A stretch of DNA of 64,000 nt from Paenibacillus xylanilyticus (GTDB taxonomy: Bacteria; Bacillota; Bacilli; Paenibacillales; Paenibacillaceae): NCBI RefSeq assembly GCF_009664365.1, contig NZ_CP044310.1, positions 5,395,501-5,459,500 on the forward strand. Direction: 5' to 3'. Shown here piece by piece: positions 35,552 to 44,512 of this stretch. The translations under genes were made by a program, and so were the position numbers. Every line of letters starts with the position of its first letter. Within the stretch, counting starts at the first letter, position 1. The notes beneath the pieces were generated by a model. The model made no database searches, was not told the DNA's origin, and was given only the letters and a program-made list of their open reading frames with translations.

Positions 35552-36427
35552 TCAATGATTCACGTCTGTATCGAGCGGTAGTCCACCATTTTCTCCTGTA
35601 AGATCAGGCTCAAGCTCCAGCTCATCTCCCTGCATCTGACCGCCTGGTGTCTGCTGCTGGTTCTGACCGGAAGGATTCGGTGTCACGCCAGCACCACCGG
35701 ATACGCCAGCCTGGCCTGATGGTAATGCAATGGATGGTGCACTGCTGCCGTTACTGCCTACCGGCTTACCCTGATTATCGTAGTAATACATGGGCACATC
35801 CCCGACCACAAGCAGGTAGGATATCGGTATTTCGGTATCTACCGTCTCTGGCTCCATATCAAAGGGAACCACCACGGCTACTTCGGCAATGATATGAATG
35901 TACACTTCTACCAGGATCATATTGATTCCGGCATTCTGCTGCCTGGTGTTCAGATCAACCTTCACAGCCCCCTGTGGTTCGATACGAACGGGAATATTCG
36001 GGCCAAAGGATGCCAGGACCGGGCTACCCAGAGCCTGACCAAGGGGGATTTTCTCTTTTAACATATGCACGTTCTGTAACGTGGACTGCACAATGTTCAT
36101 CGTACTTGCCGTAATGCGCATGTGCTCATCATAGTTCAACATGAAACCGGACACTTTACCGGCAGTATCGGTTTTCCAGTCAATCAGCCCTTCGGTCGAT
36201 TTACCTTCCGCCACCTGGGCCGTTATGGCCTTGTTGATCGCTTCCGTAGCAATCTGCTTTACCCGTATTTTGGCCAAATGCATAATTGGAGGCTTCATTT
36301 TTTTATCGACATACGCAAAGCCCTGCATCAGGCAAAATACCGCTACCAGTAAAATAATCAGCCACATCTTGCGTTTGCCGCTTGGCGGCTTCCGTCGTCT
36401 TCGGCTCCGCCATCTTTTTCTCATCAT
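35552..36427 (-). CDS. yunB: Sporulation protein YunB
   Basis: A 291-residue sporulation protein with one N-terminal helix (KMWLIILLVAVFCLMQG) behind a very basic start (RKRWRSRRRRKPP). The YunB core continues with ITASTMNIVQSTLQ and IPLGQALGSPVLASFGPNIPV. The last 60 residues are Gly/Pro/Gln-rich (PSGQAGVSGGAG and QQQTPGGQ), longer than in B. subtilis. The frame is open upstream to 36532, but ATG at 36427 follows GAGAGGGGG. YunB is made in the mother cell in Bacillus. It sits beside the LytH-like gene. Confidence 0.88.
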   Translation of the reverse strand: MMRKRWRSRRRRKPPSGKRKMWLIILLVAVFCLMQGFAYVDKKMKPPIMHLAKIRVKQIATEAINKAITAQVAEGKSTEGLIDWKTDTAGKVSGFMLNYDEHMRITASTMNIVQSTLQNVHMLKEKIPLGQALGSPVLASFGPNIPVRIEPQGAVKVDLNTRQQNAGINMILVEVYIHIIAEVAVVVPFDMEPETVDTEIPISYLLVVGDVPMYYYDNQGKPVGSNGSSAPSIALPSGQAGVSGGAGVTPNPSGQNQQQTPGGQMQGDELELEPDLTGENGGLPLDTDVNH

Positions 36428-36590
36428 CGGTTGTCCCCCTCTCCCTGCGGGATGAGCTCTAGGGTTATATGTTATCCTTATGCACCGTTGTCCCGAAAAA
36501 GAAGGACAGCACCCCTCTGACAGCGACAACATCCGTTTATTAAATGGGCGGTTCGCTCAGAGTGGCCAGCTTTTCTTTTTTCTTCATAAT

Positions 36591-36635
36591 AAAAAAAGCC
36601 CTCACCTGCAGATTACTCTGCAAGGTGAAGGCTTT
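36591..36635 (-). terminator. Terminator of fsa
   Basis: Minus strand AAAGCCTTCACCTTGCAGA / TCTGCAGGTGAGGGCTTTT hairpin with a TTTTTTTATT tail. Confidence 0.88.
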
Positions 36636-36685
36636 GATCCATTTATGCCATATGCTTTATAACAATGTATAGATCTTTCGCAACA

Positions 36686-37330
36686 TTATTTAGGAACAGT
36701 TTCCCAGTCCTTCAGGAAGCGCTCAATGCCACTGTCTGTCAGTGGATGTTTCCACAAGGTCGGCAGGAGCGATCCAGGAATCGTCGCAATGTGTGCACCG
36801 GAAAGGGCAGCATCTTCAACATGTTTGATATTGCGGATGCTTGCTGCAATGATCTCGGACGGCATATCGTACGTATCCAGGATAAGACGCAGGTCACGAA
36901 TCAGCTTCATGCCATCCACCGCAATATCATCCAGACGGCCAACGAACGGGCTGATGTAAGTCGCTCCGGCTTTCGCCGCCATCAGGCCTTGCGCTGCTGA
37001 GAAGATCAGCGTTACATTGGTTTTAATTCCTTTTTGCGTAAGCTCATGACAAGCATACAGCCCATCTTCGGTCATCGGTAGTTTAATGACTACATTCGGT
37101 GCCCATTCAGCAATTTCATAAGCTTCCTTCAACATATCTTCGGCTTTCAGACCGATGACTTCAGCACTGACTGGGCCTTTGACAACGCCACAGATCTCCT
37201 GAATCACTTCTTTAAATACTCGGCCTTCTTTGGCAATCAAAGACGGGTTCGTCGTGACTCCATCCACCAGACCAAGACGTTCAATCCGTTTGATTTCCTC
37301 AACATTCCCTGTATCCAAGAAAAATTTCAT
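36686..37330 (-). CDS. fsa: Fructose-6-phosphate aldolase / short transaldolase
   Basis: A 214-residue TalC/FSA-type TIM-barrel aldolase. The Schiff-base lysine is in NVVIKLPMTEDG, with DGVTTNPSLIAKEG and TNVTLIFSAAQ as family motifs. Such enzymes exchange three-carbon units in the pentose phosphate pathway or cleave fructose 6-phosphate. Start ATG at 37330 follows GGAGGG. It lies 86 bases downstream of gnd on the same strand and has its own terminator. Whether it is a transaldolase or an aldolase in vivo cannot be read from sequence. Confidence 0.9.
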   Translation of the reverse strand: MKFFLDTGNVEEIKRIERLGLVDGVTTNPSLIAKEGRVFKEVIQEICGVVKGPVSAEVIGLKAEDMLKEAYEIAEWAPNVVIKLPMTEDGLYACHELTQKGIKTNVTLIFSAAQGLMAAKAGATYISPFVGRLDDIAVDGMKLIRDLRLILDTYDMPSEIIAASIRNIKHVEDAALSGAHIATIPGSLLPTLWKHPLTDSGIERFLKDWETVPK

Positions 37331-37416
37331 GATATGTTCCCTCCACTTGATGAATTTATAAACACGATGATATTCATTACCCGAACAACCCTATATGTTA
37401 ACAGTTATATATTAAC

Positions 37417-38310
37417 TTAATTTTTTTCTACAGCGTGGCCGCCAAATTCGTTACGCAGCGCTGCTACCACTTTACCTGTGAATGTATCTGTCTCCAGGGA
37501 ACGATAACGCATCAGCAAGGACAAAGCGATAACTGGTGTAGCAGTTTGCAGGTCAAATGCTGTTTCCACAGTCCAGCGTCCTTCACCGGAAGAGTGCATT
37601 ACACCTTTGATTTCATCGAGATTTGCATCTTTGGAGAATGCACGCTCAGTCAGCTCCATCAGCCAAGAACGAATAACGGAACCGTTGTTCCATACGCGAG
37701 CCACTTTTTCGAAGTCGAAGTCGAAGTCACTTTTCTCAAGTACGTCAAAACCTTCACCGATGGATGCCATCATACCGTACTCAATACCGTTGTGCACCAT
37801 TTTGAGGAAGTGACCGCTACCCGCTTTACCTGCATACAGATAACCGTTCTCTACTGCAGTGTCTTTGAATGCCGGCTCAACGATTGCCCAAGCTTCAGGG
37901 TCTCCACCGATCATGTAACAAGCACCGTTACGTGCGCCTTCCATACCACCGGAAGTACCTGCATCCATGTAGTGGATACCGGATGGTTTCAATTCCTCGT
38001 AACGACGGATCGACTCTTTGTAGTGGGAGTTACCTGCTTCAATAATGATATCGCCTTTGGAGAGCAGCGGGCTTACTTCAGCCAGTACAGCATCAACCAC
38101 ATTGTGAGGAACCATGATCCACAGTACACGTGGAGATTCCAGAGACTCAACCATTTCTTTATAAGAAGAAACGCCTTTTGCTCCGTATTCTTTCATTTCG
38201 TTAACCGCTTCAGCGTTCAAGTCAAAAGCAACCACTTCATGCTTGTGGTCAATCAGGTTTCTGCCCAGGTTCAATCCCATTTTGCCCAATCCAATAAGTC
38301 CAAGTTTCAT
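37417..38310 (-). CDS. gnd: 6-phosphogluconate dehydrogenase, decarboxylating (short form)
   Basis: Oxidises 6-phosphogluconate to ribulose 5-phosphate. At 297 residues it is the short type represented by B. subtilis YqeC, rather than the 470-residue GntZ. The Rossmann motif is GLIGLGKMGLNLGRNL (residues 3-18), and the catalytic region holds GTSGGMEGARNGA and HNGIEYGMM (Lys in FLKMVHN). Start ATG at 38310 follows AGGAGG with seven bases. The promoter overlaps a 15-bp perfect inverted repeat (38422-38472). Short forms often prefer NAD, so cofactor choice is open. Confidence 0.92.
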   Translation of the reverse strand: MKLGLIGLGKMGLNLGRNLIDHKHEVVAFDLNAEAVNEMKEYGAKGVSSYKEMVESLESPRVLWIMVPHNVVDAVLAEVSPLLSKGDIIIEAGNSHYKESIRRYEELKPSGIHYMDAGTSGGMEGARNGACYMIGGDPEAWAIVEPAFKDTAVENGYLYAGKAGSGHFLKMVHNGIEYGMMASIGEGFDVLEKSDFDFDFEKVARVWNNGSVIRSWLMELTERAFSKDANLDEIKGVMHSSGEGRWTVETAFDLQTATPVIALSLLMRYRSLETDTFTGKVVAALRNEFGGHAVEKN

Positions 38311-38421
38311 GATAAATCCTCCTGTTATGAACAATTATTAATGCATTTTTTCCATACTGTATCCAACATGCTTGCATTCCGCGGTAACCGTTCCGGTTAC
38401 GGATCGTTCTTCCGATCGCTG

Positions 38422-38472
38422 TTGTATCCAAATTTCTTAATTCCACTATATATAGTTGAAATTTGGATACAA
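38422..38472 (-). promoter_or_regulatory. Promoter of gnd within a 15-bp inverted repeat
   Basis: TTGTATCCAAATTTC (422-436 of this kilobase) and its exact reverse complement (458-472) flank a 21-bp spacer that itself holds the palindrome ACTATATATAGT. On the minus strand TTGTAT, 16-bp spacer, TATAGT form a good promoter overlapping one arm; the other arm would lie near the transcription start. This is the layout expected for a dimeric regulator's operator. Confidence 0.5.
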
Positions 38473-38571
38473 AGGCGAACGCTTCGCTTCTGCAGAATCG
38501 ATTCCGTCCCCTGCACTACACCGCTTAAACAAAACCATGTTCAGCAACATCTATATCAAAAATTTTTACGG

Positions 38572-38594
38572 CCTTCCGGCCATTTGCCGGAAGG
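38572..38594 (-). terminator. Terminator of the first zwf gene
   Basis: Minus strand CCTTCCGGC / GCCGGAAGG hairpin, with a TTTTT run five bases later. It lies 47 bases past the zwf stop. Confidence 0.7.
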
Positions 38595-38640
38595 ACTTAT
38601 GCAAAATTGGAACGGTATAATCAGTTAGCCTTAAATATGT

Positions 38641-40095
38641 TTACCACCAACGGTAGCCATCTTCTGCAATCAAACGATCTGCGGAATCAGGTCCTTGCGA
38701 TCCTGCGCTGTACGTATCCAGCGGTACACTGCCATCTTGGAAGGCTTCCAGAATTGGTTGTACCCACTGCCATGCCAGCTCCACTTCGTTCCAGTGAGCA
38801 AAGAAGGTTGAATCTCCACGCATAGCGTCAAAAATCAGGTTTTCGTAAGCTTCCGGAATATTGCGTTTGCCTGAAGCAAATGTCATGTTAATTGGCTCCA
38901 CTTCACCATGGTTCAATGGGTTCTTCGCATTCAATTGAAGTGAGATGCTTTCCCCAGGACCAATTTCAATCGTCAGCAGGTTAGGCTCGGTCGTAATTTC
39001 GGATTCATGACCTGTTTTGAGCGGCGCCTTAAACTCAACTACGATGCGTGTGGATTTCTCAGCCAAGCGTTTACCTGTACGAATGTAGAATGGAACCTCG
39101 CTCCAGAATGGATCATCGATCCACAATCTCGCCGCAACATACGTATCGTTCTGGGAACCAGCCGGGATACCAGGCTCGTCCAGATAGCCGACAACGGATT
39201 TCCCTTGCAGCTCGCCTGGGCCGTATTGAGCACGTACCACTTCAGAAGCGATGTTTTCTTTGGTCAGTGGTCGAAGAGCTTCAGCAATTTTTTGCTTTTT
39301 AAACTGAATTTCTTGCGGTGTGCAGCGTTTTGGCAGATGCAGAGCAATCATCATCAGCAATTGCAGCATATGATTCTGGAACATGTCGCGAACGGCACCA
39401 CTTTGGTCGTAATACGCAGCACGTTCTTCAACACCAACAGTTTCACTAGCCGTGATTTGTACATTGGCAATGTAACGGTTGGACCACAATGCCTGAATAA
39501 CCGGGTTGGCATACGTCAGGGTTTCAATATTTTGCACCATCGGTTTGCCAAGGAAATGGTCAATGCGATAAATTTCTTCCTCAGCAAAGGTATTGCTGAG
39601 TTTCTCATTCAGTTCACGTGCAGATTGCAGATCGTGTCCGAATGGTTTTTCAATAATCAGCTTCTTCCAGCCTTTGGTGTTACCTAAGCCGCTTTCCTGA
39701 ATATTCAGTGCGATTGGCTCAAAGAATTCTGGTGCAACCGACATGTAGAACATGCGATTTTCCGGAATGCTCAGTTCCTGTTCACGCTGCTCGACGATTT
39801 TCAGCAATTTCGTGTAATCTTCAAGCTTCGTATTGTTCAGTGAACAATAACGGAAAGCCCCAATGAAATCACGTACCTGGGATTCTTCTTCAGGCGTTTG
39901 CCGTGAGAATTCATGCAGTGACTTTTCGACATTCGCCTGGAAGTCAGCATCCGACAATTCACGCCGTCCAAGACCGATAACGGAGAAGGATTTCGGCATT
40001 TTTTGATCAATGTACAAGTTATATAATGCAGGGTAAATCTTGCGTTTGGCTAAATCGCCTGTTGCCCCGAACAGGACAAATGTCATTGCGTCCAT
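38641..40095 (-). CDS. zwf: Glucose-6-phosphate 1-dehydrogenase
   Basis: First enzyme of the oxidative pentose phosphate pathway. The 484-residue protein has the NADP fold motif FGATGDLAKRKIYP (about 8-21), the active-site signature RIDHFLGKPMVQN and EKPFGHDL. Start ATG at 40095 follows GGAGG. It lies upstream of gnd on the same strand, each with separate control signals. A second, distinct zwf is at 48454-50004. The HxlR gene is divergent from it. B. subtilis has only one zwf, so two copies are unusual relative to that model. Confidence 0.95.
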   Translation of the reverse strand: MDAMTFVLFGATGDLAKRKIYPALYNLYIDQKMPKSFSVIGLGRRELSDADFQANVEKSLHEFSRQTPEEESQVRDFIGAFRYCSLNNTKLEDYTKLLKIVEQREQELSIPENRMFYMSVAPEFFEPIALNIQESGLGNTKGWKKLIIEKPFGHDLQSARELNEKLSNTFAEEEIYRIDHFLGKPMVQNIETLTYANPVIQALWSNRYIANVQITASETVGVEERAAYYDQSGAVRDMFQNHMLQLLMMIALHLPKRCTPQEIQFKKQKIAEALRPLTKENIASEVVRAQYGPGELQGKSVVGYLDEPGIPAGSQNDTYVAARLWIDDPFWSEVPFYIRTGKRLAEKSTRIVVEFKAPLKTGHESEITTEPNLLTIEIGPGESISLQLNAKNPLNHGEVEPINMTFASGKRNIPEAYENLIFDAMRGDSTFFAHWNEVELAWQWVQPILEAFQDGSVPLDTYSAGSQGPDSADRLIAEDGYRWW

Positions 40096-40511
40096 TGGAG
40101 TGCCTCCTGTGATCTGTGCAGTATAGTATATGATGGTGCAAAATGTTCAAATCCAAGCATGACAAAAGACGGAATAAGTGGGTGCGTGACCCGCCTTGCC
40201 TCCGTTTATATACCATACCCGAATTTAACCATGGAACATTCCTTCTCTCCACAACCTTAAACCAAGGTTATAAATTGTAACCATTTGAATTAACGTTACC
40301 CATATTACACCTGTCGTCACAATTCGTCAACAATCATGTCTAACGTGTGAACACCAGTGTTTACAGGGTTTTTGTTTATTGTTAACGCTTTATGTGGTAA
40401 GATTATAAACAATTGGTATGTGATATTTTATACATAACGCTTGTAGACATCCAGGTTACAATAAGTATACTAGTGCTATAATAAGCATAACTAATTCAAA
40501 GGAGTACAATT
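40096..40511. other. Divergent intergenic region between zwf and the HxlR gene
   Basis: A 416-bp AT-rich region with no coding sequence recognised. On the HxlR side TTACAA, 15-bp spacer, TATAAT lies about 40 bases before the gene. A box CATAAAGCGTTAACAA (reverse strand, about 40374-40389) resembles half of a cre site, with the last 13 bases matching the consensus. No RNA gene recognised. Confidence 0.4.
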
Positions 40512-40832
40512 ATGAGCGATGATGAGAATGCCAAGCAAATATGCGAAAAGGTGGAACAGTCTTATCAGATCATTGGCCGGAAGTGGGTTGCCCTCATTAT
40601 TCATGCGTTGATGGAAGAGCCCAAACGATTCAGTGAAATTCACGCTTATATCCCTGACTTGAGCAAACGCGTACTGAATGAACGAATGAAAGAACTGGAG
40701 GAAGAAGGTCTGGTCGTGCGCCATGTGGTTACAGAGCGACCAGTTCGGACAGAATATATGTTGTCCCGCAAAGGGACGGAGCTGGGAAGGGCATTAAGTG
40801 CCGTGGAGCGATGGGCGGACAAATGGCTGTAA
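40512..40832 (+). CDS. HxlR family transcriptional regulator
   Basis: A 106-residue winged-helix regulator. The conserved HxlR beginning is QICEKVEQSYQIIGRKWVALI, with the sensing-type cysteine at residue 10; the recognition region reads FSEIHAYIPDLSKRVLNERMKELEEEGLV. HxlR proteins sense redox, aldehydes or disulfide stress. Start ATG at 40512 follows AAAGGAG. It is divergent from zwf, which may be its target because zwf feeds NADPH; this is inference from position. Confidence 0.9.
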   Translation: MSDDENAKQICEKVEQSYQIIGRKWVALIIHALMEEPKRFSEIHAYIPDLSKRVLNERMKELEEEGLVVRHVVTERPVRTEYMLSRKGTELGRALSAVERWADKWL

Positions 40833-41106
40833 TACTATTACACTAATTGGTTCAACCCCTCAATAACGTTCCCTTACGATTGCAAATACGTTTCCCTTTT
40901 TCGTGAGGAGAGTGGCAGGTAACCGGATTATTTTGGGTTAAATCCCTACAAAAGCACAGTAAATCTTGCAGTAAAAGTTACATTACATGTCATCTCGGTT
41001 GTTCCAATATGTAGGATAGGATTGTCCAAGGGAGTGTAGTTAGTCCAATTATCGTCCATTTATATGATAAATTTGATAACATATATGCGTGAGATTGTGG
41101 TCTAGC
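40833..41106. other. Intergenic region, nothing recognised
   Basis: About 270 AT-rich bases between the HxlR gene and the terminator of the oxidoreductase gene. No coding region, tRNA or clear hairpin seen. Confidence 0.4.
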
Positions 41107-41154
41107 AAAAAAGATGCCGCCTCATTTTTATCTTGAGACATTGGCATCTTTTTG
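41107..41154 (-). terminator. Terminator of the oxidoreductase gene
   Basis: Minus strand AAGATGCCAATGTCTCA / TGAGGCGGCATCTT hairpin followed by TTTTTTG. Confidence 0.8.
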
Positions 41155-41170
41155 TTATACATTCCTTTAA

Positions 41171-42331
41171 TCATTTTGACTCCAACTGGGTCCCCAGCGT
41201 AATGCTCAGATCCTCGAAGTTCTCCACTGCCGTCTTCTTTTCATAAAAGTGCACCGCATGCTGCATTATACCTTCGCGTGTGTAGAACGCATCGCCTGAT
41301 TCCAGAGGAAAGGTAACTTTCTCCCCCGTACTCGCGGACTTATATATGCCTACAATCAGTTCAAGTGTATTCCGCCCACTCCGTCCATCCACCAAAAGCG
41401 GTGATCCGATCTCGATGGCGTTTAGCACATTCTCGACCTGACCGGCGTGACCGACGTGAAGGACATCCGGCAATGCGTCAGCCTTCTGCTGTATCTGCTG
41501 TTCCAGCTCCGGATTTGGCTCTGGAAATCCATTACTACGTGCCGTTGAGGCAACCACTTTCCACGGTGCAGATACCCGGGCTTCTTTTCCCTGAAAAATT
41601 AACTGCTGCTCCTCTCCGTGATGTACAACGGAACTCGTGATCATGCCGAGTGCCCCTTCACGGAACCGAAGCATGGCCATCGACACATCTTCCACTTCCG
41701 CATTATCATGCGACGTATTAGCCATCATGGCCTGCAGCTCCACGGGTGGACCCATCATCCAGAGCATGGCATCAATATGATGTACGGCATGATTAAGCGT
41801 ACAGCCACCGCCCTCTTTTTCCCAAGTACCGCGCCACCACAGATCATAATAGTTATGACCCCGCCACCAGAATGAATCTACCTGAACATGTACAATCGGG
41901 CCCATCAGCTTACTGTCCAGCACGCCCTTAAGCTTCATCATTGGTGTAGTGAACCGATTCTGTGCTACGACCGACAGAAGTTTGCCGCTCTGTTCGGCTG
42001 CTTTCAGCATCTGGTCTGCTTCTTCCAGAGAGGAAGCCATCGGTTTTTCCACCAGCACGTTAGCACCGGCAAGTAAAAAGTCACATGCAATGGGAGCATG
42101 TGTATACGGCGGAGTACAGACAGAGACCACATCAATATTCTGGCTCAGCAATTCTTTATAATCCGCTACTGCCTGTGCATTCTCCAGTCCATGTTCATTA
42201 ATTCGTTTCTGTGCTTTCTCAGGGTACATATCAACCACAGCTACAATCTGACATCGATCGGGAAAGGCCAAATAGGCTGAGATATGTGCTCCACTAATTG
42301 CTCCAGCTCCAATAATCGCTACCTTTAACAT
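41171..42331 (-). CDS. Gfo/Idh/MocA family oxidoreductase
   Basis: A 386-residue NAD(P)-dependent sugar or inositol dehydrogenase-like protein. The Rossmann motif is VAIIGAGAISGAH (residues 4-16), followed by VEKPMA near 97 and the conserved HAVHHIDAMLWM near 180. Substrates in this family vary widely and cannot be told here. Start ATG at 42331 follows GGGAGG. It is divergent from an AraC-type regulator 113 bp away, which probably controls it in response to a sugar. Confidence 0.9.
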   Translation of the reverse strand: MLKVAIIGAGAISGAHISAYLAFPDRCQIVAVVDMYPEKAQKRINEHGLENAQAVADYKELLSQNIDVVSVCTPPYTHAPIACDFLLAGANVLVEKPMASSLEEADQMLKAAEQSGKLLSVVAQNRFTTPMMKLKGVLDSKLMGPIVHVQVDSFWWRGHNYYDLWWRGTWEKEGGGCTLNHAVHHIDAMLWMMGPPVELQAMMANTSHDNAEVEDVSMAMLRFREGALGMITSSVVHHGEEQQLIFQGKEARVSAPWKVVASTARSNGFPEPNPELEQQIQQKADALPDVLHVGHAGQVENVLNAIEIGSPLLVDGRSGRNTLELIVGIYKSASTGEKVTFPLESGDAFYTREGIMQHAVHFYEKKTAVENFEDLSITLGTQLESK

Positions 42332-42444
42332 CTGAACATACCTCCCTTGTTCCCTTCACAATACACAATTATTAAGCGCTTTTATGCGTGTATCTTGTGT
42401 TAAAATAAAAGGATCTTGTGCTCATGTTGAGGGAGGAATAGGCA

Positions 42445-43320
42445 TTGTCCATGTTAGACAAGGAGCAATTCGATCTGGCTTGCCGACGTACATCCAACAC
42501 GACTTTTCGTGAAATATTTCATGGCCATGCCCAAATGGAAGTGACCTACATTCATGATGGGTATGGCCAGTTAATTACGGAAGGCCAAGCTTTTCCGCTT
42601 AAACCGGGCACACTGATGATTTTCCGTCCTTTTCAGCTGCATCAGGTACAGATTCAGGTTACGGATGAGCATCCTTTTGTCCGTAGTGTACTTATGTATG
42701 ATCTGGATGTGCTGAAGGAAACCTGGCGGCATTTTACGGCTACTCATCATTTTGTACAGGAGTTTCTGGGACAAGCTTCACCTATTGCCCCTTTCACTCT
42801 TCCTTCTTCTTCCATGCTGGTGCAATTCATAGAACAGTTCGCGCAGATTCATTCCAACGGACTTCATGGAGAAAAAGAAGAGGAGTCTGCCCGGCTCTTT
42901 TTACTGAACCTGCTCGTACAGATTCAATACATATGGGAAGAAGACAAACATGCCCTCTCCCAATCCGTGCGTCCAACCTTCAACAGTCTCCTTCATCCTC
43001 ACGCTGAAGCCATCATGAAGTGGATTGAGGAACATTACCATGAACCCTTTCAACTCAAAGATCTCGCTGCAGAACTGCACATGTCTCTTTATCATCTGTC
43101 TCATGTATTCAAAAAGGCCACGGGAACGACCATTATCGCCTATACTCAAGCTACCCGTATTCGTCATGCTTGCGTATTACTTGCCCGTAATTCATACAGC
43201 GTTCCAGAAATTGGTCATCGTGTAGGCATGTCCACGCCTTCCTACTTCTGCAAAGTATTCCGTTCCGTTACCGGTACAACTCCGCATCAATATCGGCTGA
43301 ACGTGCAAGGGAGGGCATAA
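42445..43320 (+). CDS. AraC family transcriptional regulator
   Basis: A 291-residue regulator. The N-terminal cupin-like sensor is seen in FHGHAQMEVTYIHDGYGQL and FPLKPGTLMIFRPFQLHQV, and the C-terminal double helix-turn-helix begins FQLKDLAAELHMSLYHLSHVFKK, with VPEIGHRVGMSTPSYFCKVF as the second. Start is TTG at 42445, eight bases after GGAGG; ATG at 42451 is less well spaced. It is divergent from the Gfo/Idh/MocA gene, the likely target. Confidence 0.9.
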   Translation: MSMLDKEQFDLACRRTSNTTFREIFHGHAQMEVTYIHDGYGQLITEGQAFPLKPGTLMIFRPFQLHQVQIQVTDEHPFVRSVLMYDLDVLKETWRHFTATHHFVQEFLGQASPIAPFTLPSSSMLVQFIEQFAQIHSNGLHGEKEEESARLFLLNLLVQIQYIWEEDKHALSQSVRPTFNSLLHPHAEAIMKWIEEHYHEPFQLKDLAAELHMSLYHLSHVFKKATGTTIIAYTQATRIRHACVLLARNSYSVPEIGHRVGMSTPSYFCKVFRSVTGTTPHQYRLNVQGRA

Positions 43321-43567
43321 ATTCAGAAGCACCCAAAAAAAGCGAAGGAACATGTCCTCCGCCTTTACTCACTCATTTTCAACATTATTTTTTATCCAAA
43401 TCATACTAGAATGTCAGAATAAGGTTACACGCAGCGTTCAGATTCTTCCCACTATTCTCTACCACTGGATTCCCTGATCTCATGTCCCAGTTTCTCCAGA
43501 TAGCTATAGAGTTTCTCTCTAATCCAATTCATTATTTTGATCGGTCGATAATCTTTCTATCCCAAAA
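43321..43567. other. Intergenic region after the AraC gene
   Basis: A hairpin GCGAAGGA / TCCTCCGC at about 43342-43363 with a run of A on its left is a terminator-like element that suits the minus strand best. The rest is AT-rich with no coding region recognised. Confidence 0.4.
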
Positions 43568-43612
43568 GAAAAAAAGCTCACCCCTATCTCTCACATAAGT
43601 AGGAATAAGCTT
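43568..43612 (-). terminator. Terminator of the TrmH-family methylase gene
   Basis: Minus strand AAGCTTATTCC / GGGGTGAGCTT stem (with G-U pairs) followed by TTTTTTTC. Confidence 0.75.
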
Positions 43613-43671
43613 AATTTGTTTTTTTTGAATCCTTGTCTATATCGTACTTACTATTTATATATCTCTATAAT

Positions 43672-44460
43672 TTAAACCATCCGCTGTCTCATCGCTTCGA
43701 ACATCAGAATCGTCGCCGCCATTGCGGCATTCAACGATTCAGCTTGTCCCTGCATCGGGATCGTAATCGCATCATCCACAAGCCTTGCCGTAGACTCAGA
43801 TATCCCCTTGCCTTCATTGCCGATCACTAGCCAAACGGATTGCGTAAAATCATAGCTATAACATGAATACTCTGCCTGCAAAGAGGTACTTACGAGCTTC
43901 ACGCCCGCTGCTTTCGCTTCTGTAAGCATAGATTCGAGCTGCCCTTCAACAATGGGCAAATGAAACAATGATCCCATCGTTGAACGAATCGTCTTCGGAT
44001 TATACACATCGGCAGAGCCTGCACCTAGCACTACACCGGCTGCTCCGGCTGCATCAGCACTGCGGATGATCGTTCCCACATTCCCCGGGTCCTGCACCCC
44101 ATCCAGCACCACAACAAGCCCTCGCTCTCCAGAGAGCAGACTTTCCAGCGGCTCACGACCTTTACGTACAATGGCAAAAACAGGCTGCGGTGTCATCGTA
44201 TCCGTACATTTGGCAATCACAGCCGACGATACGCTGATCCATTCTATACGTTGAAGGGGTCCTTCGAGGCCAGCCAGTTCTGTAGGTACTCCTTGCTCAC
44301 CATCGTAAACGATGCATTCCAGATCAGCCTGTGCACGTAGCGCTTCCTGAACCAGGTGAATGCCTTCAATGATATATTTATGCTGACGGGTACGGTGCTT
44401 CTTCTCCAGCAGCTGTGCCCATTCCTTCACACGTGAATTTTGCGGTGATACGATATCCAT
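43672..44460 (-). CDS. TrmH-family RNA 2'-O-methyltransferase (YsgA-like)
   Basis: A 262-residue SPOUT methyltransferase. Motif 1 is LDGVQDPGNVGTIIRSADAAG, motif 2 VIGNEGKGIS and motif 3 IPMQGQAESLNAAMAATIL, which form the trefoil knot that binds SAM. An N-terminal substrate domain (KEWAQLLEKKHRTRQHKYIIEG) is typical of YsgA/RlmB-type enzymes. It acts on rRNA or tRNA; the site is unknown. Start ATG at 44460 follows AAGGATGG. It is 52 bases downstream of the Ktr gene; sspI is nearby as in B. subtilis (ysgA-sspI). Confidence 0.9.
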   Translation of the reverse strand: MDIVSPQNSRVKEWAQLLEKKHRTRQHKYIIEGIHLVQEALRAQADLECIVYDGEQGVPTELAGLEGPLQRIEWISVSSAVIAKCTDTMTPQPVFAIVRKGREPLESLLSGERGLVVVLDGVQDPGNVGTIIRSADAAGAAGVVLGAGSADVYNPKTIRSTMGSLFHLPIVEGQLESMLTEAKAAGVKLVSTSLQAEYSCYSYDFTQSVWLVIGNEGKGISESTARLVDDAITIPMQGQAESLNAAMAATILMFEAMRQRMV

Positions 44461-44512
44461 CTTTCCATCCTTCCCGTCTGCCGTTCAATTTACTCCGGGT
44501 GACTCCGAGAGA

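Noticed and set aside
37435..38628. Open frame of 397 codons on the plus strand opposite gnd.
   Set aside because: It is antisense to a strongly conserved gene, has no ribosome site, and its Cys/His/Phe-rich composition is typical of a shadow frame.
43342..43363. Hairpin after the AraC gene, considered as its terminator.
   Set aside because: The poly-T side lies on the minus strand and no minus-strand gene ends nearby except trmH, which has its own terminator.
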